From positions 79,302 to 143,301 of the forward strand of contig SNVD02001254.1 of the NCBI GenBank assembly GCA_013180625.2: 64,000 nt of DNA, read 5' to 3'. Every line of letters begins with the position of its first letter. Positions within the stretch are counted from its first letter, which is position 1. The notes below the pieces were generated by a model, which worked only from the letters and a program-made list of their open reading frames with translations, searched no databases and was not told the origin of the DNA. Shown here piece after piece: positions 56,713-64,000 of the stretch. Both the position numbers and the translations under genes were made by a program. This stretch comes from Boswellia sacra (Eukaryota > Streptophyta > Magnoliopsida > Sapindales > Burseraceae).

Positions 56713-57747
56713 TTGCAGGGTTCATCTAGTCAATGGGTTGATGTGATGAAGAAGAAGAGAGCAGTTCATGAGAATATTATAAATTTAGTGCATCAGCAAC
56801 GTTCTAGCAAAAATGTGGAGAAGGTAAACTTTTGATATGCATTCTACAGCAAAACATTATATAATTGAGGACAGTTGATAGTTAACTACTGTGAAATTTT
56901 GGTCTGTCTAGGCTTGGTTATTATTTATAGATGGTCTGTTTAGTTTTGCTTTCAAAGGTTTTGGTCGCTTCCTTTATGGTTTTTTGTATATATCTAATGA
57001 ATTATTTGACAATTTGCAGGAAGTTCAATCTGAAGTCGTTCCTTTGAGAGAAAAGGAGAAAAAAGGTGTTTATCCATGTCTAGTATTTAAATCACTCATA
57101 ATAATCGTTATTTTCATTTGGAATGTGTTTATGTTCCAAATTTTAGTTATTAAAGGAAGTTTTTGAGCTTGTTGAGAACATTCTAATATGAAGATCTGTT
57201 TAGAATGAAGGCAATGTTGTTCCTTTATTAGTAAAAAGAGGTTTCAATTATAATGATTTTTATCTTCTTCATAAAAAAACATTTTATCCTTTGTTTGTAG
57301 TTATTGTCATACGGTTGATAATTATGCATAAAGTTTATTTGCAGAGAGAAACGGCATTAAGAAAGAAGCATGGAGATCATCTGATTGGTCATTTTAAAAG
57401 CCCAGAGAATGCTACTACCATTGGTGGTACTGCTGAATCATCATTGTGCCTCAACCATGAGGTCTCAGGTATGATACTACATAACCAGTAAAAATAATTA
57501 CAGAAAACTTTAAGCAGAAACAAAAAATGAAATGGCATAATTGTGGTCTTAACTTTATCATGTCTGAATAATCTTTTTGTTGATGTTCTGACTTCTAAAG
57601 TATTCCCTTTTCTCAAGATTCACAAGAGAGTTTTCTTCAAGGCGAAGAAGTAACCAGGCGAGCTGGTTTACCATCGAATCCTGCATATGTCTCTGGAACC
57701 AAGGAAAGTGAAAAAAAATTTTCTTTTCAGAAGCAAAAAATCCCAGT
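56713..57747 (+). pseudogene. Unidentified gene fragment with four exon-like segments
   Basis: Four plus-strand open blocks have good splice borders: 56713-56823 ([30 protein letters not shown]), 57020-57065 (EVQSEVVPLREKEKK), 57345-57468 (RETALRKKHGDHLIGHFKSP, TAESSLCLNHEVS) and 57618-about 57747 (DSQESFLQGEEVTRRAGLPS, NPAYVSGTKESEK). The protein is charged, Ser-rich and without a recognised domain. I do not recognise the gene. The retained AG acceptors and GT donors suggest a real gene captured with its introns. Confidence 0.5.
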
Positions 57748-57823
57748 TAAGGATTACTTAATATTTCTTTTTAAGCTAAGATTCTACCCCATTCTTTGAA
57801 TACTATCATTGTTATGATTTTAG

Positions 57824-57926
57824 GATAGTGGAGGTTTTTAGAGATTGGACAAATTGGCTTCTTTACAGAGGTGGAATTGGAGTTAAAGGGGAAGAAAGCT
57901 GGGAAGCTTGGTGGGAAGAGGAATTG
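57824..57926 (+). pseudogene. CALS: Callose synthase exon fragment
   Basis: The block reads VFRDWTNWLLYRGGIGVKGE followed by ESWEAWWEEEL, a highly conserved segment of plant callose (1,3-beta-glucan) synthases, glycosyltransferase family 48, found in the cytosolic catalytic region. An AG acceptor precedes 57824 and a GT donor follows 57926. Only this one exon is present; the parent gene spans tens of exons. Confidence 0.82.
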
Positions 57927-58608
57927 GTATTAGTTCTGTTCTCTGTCGTTTCTTTGGTTGATTGTCTGGTGTTATTTGCCTTCTATTTTTTGCAGTTTAT
58001 TTTGCCTTTTATTTTCTATAGTTTATTTTGATTGTTTACTTAAAAATACTAGTAAGCCTCTTGTTTTATTTGCTTAATTTCTATTAGTTGGTTATTACAT
58101 TGAAAGGGCCTAAACGGTGCGTTTAGTTCCCTGCCGTTCAACCAAACTTTTGTCTGGTAGTTGATCAGATTAGCTTATGTATTGTAATGGTTTTTTCACA
58201 AAAGAGAATAGAAATTTCTTTTCTCCTGGGATTTGTTCTTCCTGGACACCCAGTGAGCTACATCTTTCATGCATCCAAAAGATTACTGTACTACTTTCCA
58301 TTCAAGTGTCTGCTATCAAGTTCTGCTAGATTACTGTTGTTAGGCACTTATTAGCCTCTTCTTTTTTAGATTAATTTATTTTGTTCTACCTTTTGAGTGC
58401 TAAGTATCATAAAATTTGTGTTTTTTTTTATTTGTCCTTCTATTTTTTTGGGTCCACCATTAATGATCTTTCAATGCTTCCAAATTGAACTGGTATATAT
58501 CTTTTGTCTTTCAATGCTTATATTTATTTCTCAGACTTGTATGAAGAACACATGTATACATCTTTTGTCTTTCAATGCTTATATTAATTCCTCAGACTTG
58601 TCTTTCAG
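57927..58608. other. CACTA interior; 61-bp tandem duplication
   Basis: No exon recognised. CTTTTGTCTTTCAATGCTTA and the following bases to CTCAGACTTGT occur at 58501 and 58562, a tandem duplication directly before the LAZ1 exon. Confidence 0.6.
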
Positions 58609-59044
58609 AACTGGTATGGTTACCAACAGTGGATGCTGAGTCAGAGTCAGTTGAAGCCATCACCTTGCCAATCTTCAGTGCAAGCATATGTGTTGTTGTT
58701 GCTATTGTTCTCTCGATGTATCTTATCTTCGAACATTTAGCTGGTTATAATCAGCCCGAGGTTCATGCTTATTTTCTCTATTTTGAAGTTTGGTTATCCT
58801 TTATATAATTATGCTTTTATATGTTTATTTTTCACTCATAGTACTCACATATTGCTGCTGTTGTCAAAATGGCTTTGTACTATCTTGTATAATTTTTCTA
58901 GTTAAAGTCTAAACTGTTTCTATTTCAATTAATTTTTTCCTTTTGTTGATGTTTGATTTCAGAAGCAAAAGTTCTTGATTGGACTCATTCTGATGGTTCC
59001 TGTTTATGCTCAATATGGGAAGGATCACTCCTTGAGGATGGAAG
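58609..59044 (+). pseudogene. LAZ1/DUF300 membrane protein fragment (two exons)
   Basis: Exon 58609-58760 reads LPIFSASICVVVAIVLSMYL then IFEHLAGYNQPE, and exon 58963-59044 reads KQKFLIGLILMVPVYA. This is the first transmembrane helix and the conserved loop and start of helix 2 of the LAZ1 / Ost-alpha-like (DUF300) family, tonoplast and vesicle membrane proteins. The end of the second exon (QYGKDHSLRMEG) does not follow the family and may be a junction with other DNA. Confidence 0.72.
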
Positions 59045-59272
59045 GTAATAATTTTTAATCAATACAATATAAAACATCTTATATGTTGTCGAGCTTATTT
59101 GTTTGTTGGAAATATGTATGTGAAACATTGGTAGTACTTTGATTGGGATAGATGAAGATAACTGCCGTGTCTCCCCACTTCTATTCCAAGGAAAAAAGAT
59201 ACCCATCCAAGTTCTTTCAATGCAAATCCGTTGTTTAAGAACTTGATCACCTGATGGTTTTTTTATTTTTAT

Positions 59273-59374
59273 TTTTTTACAGCAGCTTCCTGCAACCAAA
59301 ATGAGCAAAAGATTTACTCTTGGATGTTTATTTTAAGTATTTTTTTTTTACAGCAGCTTCCTGCAACCAAAATG
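59273..59374 (+). repeat. Short direct repeat, 71-bp spacing
   Basis: TTACAGCAGCTTCCTGCAAC followed by CAAAATG occurs at about 59277 and again at about 59348; each includes a possible AG acceptor. Confidence 0.75.
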
Positions 59375-59561
59375 CAAATCACTTGAGGCTAGACGTGAGA
59401 GTAAGAAAAAATTGAGCTTTTTGGTTTAGGAGAGTTAGGAGTTAAACATGTTTATTTTGTCAATAAACTGATTTTCTTGCCTGGTCTTGTTGTATATTCC
59501 TTTTTACTTTTTTATACTTTCATGAATGAAGTTTAGAACACTAACATCGTTTGACTTCAAG

Positions 59562-59614
59562 CACCTGGAAGAGAGTTCTTACTCCATGTGTCATTTCTCG
59601 AAATCTACAATAAG
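59562..59614 (+). pseudogene. Kinesin motor-domain exon fragment
   Basis: The 53-bp block between AG and GT reads PGREFLLHVSFLEIYNK, which matches the kinesin motor segment around the conserved S-x-x-E-I-Y-N motif; the preceding PGREFLL fits plant kinesin-7. Only one exon is recognised, so the call rests on about 17 residues. Confidence 0.65.
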
Positions 59615-62600
59615 GTAAGTTGCTTCGCTTACAATTTAAGAAGTCTGGATTAGTTTTATTTAAGTATTAAAGTAGATTCATTGTGTTTTTTGAAGTCATT
59701 TTAAGAAATTCCTTCCATTTTGTTGATTTTATAACCTACATAGCTAATTTTCCTATCTTCTGTACATGTTCTATTTCATCTTTCTGGATACAATTCGTTA
59801 ATTTCCTTCTTTATAAAACCTCTTTTAAAACCAATAATATTTTTGTATCCAGAATGTATATTATGATATGTTGTACTAATTTATGTTTCTTATATCGGGT
59901 GATAAATGAATTGCTTGTTTGATTTCTCAAGTTCAATGGCTAATCTCTTTAATTTCTCGTATCTTTTTTTATTTCGATTGTATTTTTTTGGTGGAGAGGT
60001 GACTGTTTTTATGGGCATGAGGGCAGGGGTTGGTTCTTTGAACGGGTTCATGCTTTAAGTAGGGGTTGTGTGTTTTTTGTTTTGGGTTTTTTGTTTTTGA
60101 ATGCTTTGGATGGGGGCTGGGAGTTTTTTGTTCATATTTCTATCTGGGTTATGTTTTTGAGTAGTTTGTATGCTTCAATTAGAAGTTATTTTGGATTAAC
60201 ATAAATTGATGTGTGTTCACTATTTAACACTTCTTTAAAATTGGTGTTCATTTCTTTGATTATCTTTCTCATGTGGGTTCCACACGATCTCAAATGGGTA
60301 TGTAACAAAATTTCAAATTTATATCGGTAATGCTTGTTCTCTTTACATGCATGCATTTATTTTTACTTCTATTAAATTTTTTCAGGGGGTTTTTGGGTTA
60401 TTTGGTTGTCTATCTTATGTGAGGTGCTTTTTTTTTTAATTTTTATGTTTATACTATTTTTTGTGTTGTAATTGTGTTCTGGTGTAATCTATAAGCATAG
60501 TTTCTTTAGGCCCATGAACAACCAAGCAATAGACTTGTATTAAAAAATCACTTTCAGTTTGTTTGTAAATGAATAAATTAATGATATGATGGTGCAAATT
60601 TATTTACATTTATGCAAATAATCAAATAGAGGAAGGTGTGATTCTTTTAGTTTTATTATTACGTAATCAATCAAAAGCAAAAGAGAGTGTCCTTGTATTG
60701 TTTGAGTTGTTGTTGTTATTATGGTTTCTAGCTTTGATGTTTTCCCTCTATTTGATTGCTATGAAACTGTAGGAAAACAGTAGTTAAATTTCCAAAATTG
60801 CATTCGTTCTTTATATTCTATAATCGTATTGCATAAAGTCCTTGGTTAATGAATTTTTTTATGTTATTTTGTATGTCATTGTTTGGATAGATTTGACTAA
60901 ATAGTTGTTGATTATTGACTGAATTTCTGCTTTTTTCACTTTTGACCATTTCCTTGAGATGCTCATCTGTGTGGGCAGTATGTTAACATTCATTGACACT
61001 TAGGAAATTGGTCTATATTGTCATTAATACAGTGTGGTGATGCACTTAAAACTCCCAATTTTAAAATATATCCATCAATATCTTCTCATAATAGAAACTC
61101 CTAGATCCCAGAATATATGTAAAACTATGAAAACATAATCATTAATATTACCATCTGTTAAGTAAGTAGATAAAGTATATTTTTATTTACTTTATTGTCT
61201 TTGATTAGTATATTTTTGATTACTCACTTTGCTGGGAACTTCTGTGGCTATCATAGATCTTGTGTCATCATATAAATCGAAATTTAAAAATGAAATAAAA
61301 TGAAAGAGGAATCAGTTAACTCTTTTTTTGTTGAAATTAATGAAAAAAAAACTAAAAAGAAGGGAAGAAAGAAATTTCAGATTTGAGATGGTGGTGTCTA
61401 GTAGATTTCTTAGGATAGATTATTAATTATAAAGAAATTGTTTTGTTTGGGAGAGGAATGGATTCTATGTAATTTATTTTGATTGATTATTATTTAATAG
61501 GGTGTACTTTAATTGAAAGCTTCAAAATTTGACACTAGGAGGAAAAAGCTCGAAGCTGCCCAGTTGTAAGTCCCTCCTCTCTTTCTTGCTCTTTCCTTTT
61601 CAACTTACCTGACCTTGCTAACTTGATTTTTTGATTGGTTGATGATTCTTGATCATTGCTTATTAGGATAGCATTTTCAATTTTTTAGTCAAATTCAGTT
61701 GATATGGTTTACGTTTGTAGTCTGTTTCTTACTTTATTATTTGATTGGTTTCGTTGCTTGCATTGTGATATTTACTGAAATTGGGTGCATGTGATATGGG
61801 TCATGTTTTGATCTTACTTTGGGGCTTGCTGAGTGGATGTTTTGTTGCAATTTGGATATCTAATAGACCTTGATTGATGGGCATATAATTTCTCAAGGAT
61901 TTGTGTTGATTCATGCTCTGGTGGTTTCTATCGTAACACAATTGTTGTTTATTTTAAATTTGAGGCTTTTCTTTTATGGGGATTTATGCTATGCGTTGCT
62001 AGAACATAGTTATATTCTACCCATTTTGGGCTATTGTGCATACACGAATAACATAATACAATGCTTGTTTACGCTCAATTGTTGATTAGCTTTTTTGTCC
62101 ATTTCTTTCTCTTATGTGAATATCTTTCCACTGAACGATCTGATACTTTTAGTCACGACTATTACACAGTTCTAGTTCTTCAATTGATGTTTCAAATGCC
62201 AGACCCACTGTATTAATAGATGTACCCCAGTGTTCCATTTTCTGGCTGCTGTAGAATATATCCTGATTGTCAACCATAAACCTGTTATGTTGCTTGTAGC
62301 TCTGAATTATGTAAAGATGGCTGCTCTGAATTATGTTGCTTGTAGCTCTGAATTATGTTACAAACAGTTGTTAAGACCGTGTGTAGGGGTGCAAGCTGAT
62401 TTTTAGATATGTGAAAGAAAATCAATATTTGATGTAGCCCCTTGTATGGTTACTTGCTTTCTTAATGAGTTGGTTCTTTTTATGGTTTAGCTCATTTAAA
62501 TGTAAGATTGAACTAAAATGACCTGTTTGTAAAACATTAATTGCATACAGATGGGTGAAGAATGACCAAATAATAATAATAATAATAATAATTTTTTTTG

Positions 62601-63049
62601 GAATTGAAGGGTTTGTGCAACAAACAATGTACTAAGGTTTGCTACTTATAGTGGCATATTCTGGTTCAGAAAACATCATTGATCACCTGAAGTAATTGAA
62701 GTTTCTGATAAATTGCTCAATGTATTGAGTTTTGGAAGGATTGAATCTTTTATACATTAAGTGTTGCTGTTCTAAAATTAATCAGGCGATATCAAAAGAA
62801 CAAATAAAATTAATAAGTGATTTTTTGTTAACAAAGTTGAACATTTAGGTCTAACTGAGTACGTCTGCAATGATTTTTGTTTGTTCAGCCGTATAAATTA
62901 CTTAAAATAAGATAGAAACGTCCAGGAGCTTTATGTTATTTGAATTCTTTGGGGTCTTTTGGTACATTTGACTTGCTTTACTTATTCAACTCACATGACA
63001 ATGGTTTTGGAATTTGTCGGACTAAACTCTTATTTGGCCTTTTTTGCAG
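59615..63049. other. CACTA interior, mostly non-coding
   Basis: T-rich, intron-like DNA with no recognised exon. Seen: a (AAT)n run at about 62570-62592, and GCTCTGAATTATGT repeated three times at about 62318-62360. A possible exon at 61540-61567 (GGAGGAAAAAGCTCGAAGC) is too short to call. Confidence 0.4.
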
Positions 63050-63166
63050 CTTGCAGCAACTACATTTACTGGGGCAATATTTTACTTTTGTGCCTTTTGT
63101 TTCAAGAGCATGTATGGTTTCCTTGCTCTTTTCTCCATTGGTGAACTTTTAATCTTTGCCATTCAG
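63050..63166 (+). pseudogene. Spinster-like major facilitator exon fragment
   Basis: A 39-codon block between AG and GT reads LAATTFTGAIFYFCAFCFKS then MYGFLALFSIGELLIFAIQ, two hydrophobic segments. The pattern fits a transmembrane pair of plant spinster-homologue transporters (MFS). No other part of that gene is recognised. Confidence 0.55.
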
Positions 63167-63590
63167 GTATTTCTTTTGCAACGCTGAAAGACCTCAGCAT
63201 CATCCAGATATGCTAATTAATTTCGCTACTGCAGTCACATGTTTCCCATTTATCATGTAGAAACTTTTATACATTAATCTTATGAAATTCAGGATTATTT
63301 GTAATACAATTTTACTTTCAATGTCTTCAAGTAGTGATCTTGATTTGGAATTCCTAGCCCTCCACAAACTGAAAATTATAAACTCATGTTAAGAAGCATA
63401 ATTTATGCTAGTGAAAATATTTGTGTCCATGGTAAGATCTCAACCTTAATCTACCTATAATTGTTCAATTTTGTGTTGGGATTTATTGGGATTTAAATAT
63501 GGTTTTTTAATGTTGATAGAATATAGTTAGGTCTGATAGACTATAATTCAGTTTTAATTTATTCATCTATAAATTTCATAAACCTAAAAC
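63167..63590. other. CACTA interior, 3' side
   Basis: No gene found. Confidence 0.45.
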
Positions 63591-64000
63591 CAAGTTCGAA
63601 ATTTCAAGGTCTCACCAAGTTCGAAACCAAGTTCGAAATTTCAAATTTTTAAGTTAATAATATTTGACTGTAAAATAGCTTACATACTTGACGGTCAAAA
63701 GCAATCAAATATGTTTCGTAAAGAGTCAAATATGAGCCAAAATATTTACCATACTTGACAGTATCGAAAGGGTCAAGTTTTAAATTAATAATATTTGTCT
63801 GTCAACAAGGGTCAAATATTATTCTATGCTCACATACTTGACAGTTAGAAGCAATCAAATATGGAAAAAAATTCCGTAAAACTTGACGGTTACTGCAAAA
63901 TACTTGACGGTTATAAGCAGTCAAATATTGAAAAATTCGACCATTGGAATCAAAATATTTGACGGTTACTGTCAAATATTATTAACAAAATTTTAAAATT
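63590..64000 (-). repeat. CACTA right subterminal repeats
   Basis: CAAGTTCGAAATTTCAA-like words occur three times at 63590-63645. Then (A/T)CTTGAC(G/A)GT and CAATCAAATATG alternate at about 63690, 63755, 63835, 63880, 63900 and 63958. The window ends in AAAATTTTAAAATT, the inverted match to 50430-50442. Confidence 0.75.

Larger units (their letters stand above)
50422..64000 (+). mobile_element. CACTA-type element carrying many host gene fragments (right end just outside window)
   Basis: The left end is CACTACAAGAAATTTTAAAA. The last 14 bases of the window (AAAATTTTAAAATT) mirror the bases inside that end, and both sides are packed with TATTTGAC/ACTTGACGGT-type subterminal repeats, as in CACTA elements. 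The right terminus would be about 10 bp beyond the window. No transposase or TnpD-like ORF is visible. The interior has at least eight separate plus-strand gene-derived segments with plant introns retained. A non-autonomous, gene-capturing CACTA (Pack-CACTA) explains this best. It is inserted in the gypsy 3' region. Confidence 0.75.

Noticed and set aside
63590..64000. CRISPR-like or satellite array
   Set aside because: Short irregular repeats in both orientations at a CACTA end; subterminal transposase-binding repeats explain them better, and this is plant nuclear DNA.

Overview
This is nuclear DNA from a flowering plant, most likely a eudicot. It is AT-rich and holds plant Ty1/copia and Ty3/gypsy retrotransposons, Mutator-like (MULE) and CACTA-type DNA transposons, a plant L1 LINE, a plastid DNA insertion, and spliced plant genes (COX10-like, augmin, lectin receptor kinases). 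No bacterial operons, CRISPR arrays or origins are seen. Nearly all of the 64 kb is transposon-derived, and I found no gene that is intact from start to stop.

Layout. 1-957: AT-rich flank with a MITE-like repeat. 968-15462: a MULE of about 6 kb with ~139-bp terminal inverted repeats and a 10-bp target duplication (one mismatch). It carries a broken mudrA transposase (minus strand) and a convergent GRF zinc-finger ORF (plus strand). A copia element (6437-14971, TSD AATAT) sits inside it, and a full-length-type L1 LINE (about 8113-14115) sits inside the copia, so three elements are nested. 15473-18070: L-type lectin receptor kinase 1 (minus strand, one frameshift). 18918-19631: a nuclear plastid insertion (trnV-UAC 5' exon and intron) containing a 322-bp tandem duplication. 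19641-21631: a non-autonomous MULE-like element. About 22190-31580: a second copia element, whose reverse transcriptase is split by an antisense copia (25442-30197, TSD GAGGA). 32320-35379: lectin receptor kinase 2, a tandem paralogue of the first, also with one frameshift. 35380-38980: AT-rich intergenic DNA with MITEs and tandem repeats. About 38980-50421: a decayed Tat-type gypsy element with two RNase H-like regions, a solo LTR inside pol, and an antisense coiled-coil ORF.

50422-64000 looks like almost the whole of a CACTA-type element. The left end reads CACTACAAGAAA, and the last bases of the window mirror the bases just inside that end, so the right terminus probably lies about 10 bp beyond the window. 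The element carries no recognisable transposase. Instead it holds, all on the plus strand and mostly with introns retained, a nearly complete COX10 (heme O synthase) gene and exon fragments of augmin subunit 5, NADP-isocitrate dehydrogenase, an unidentified gene, callose synthase, a LAZ1/DUF300 membrane protein, a kinesin motor and a spinster-like transporter. This multi-gene capture (Pack-CACTA-like) is the most interesting structure in the window.

The genes do not form a pathway. The organisation is a history of nested insertion, gene capture, local duplication and decay. The two lectin receptor kinases are the only resident host genes I recognise, and both are disrupted as read here.
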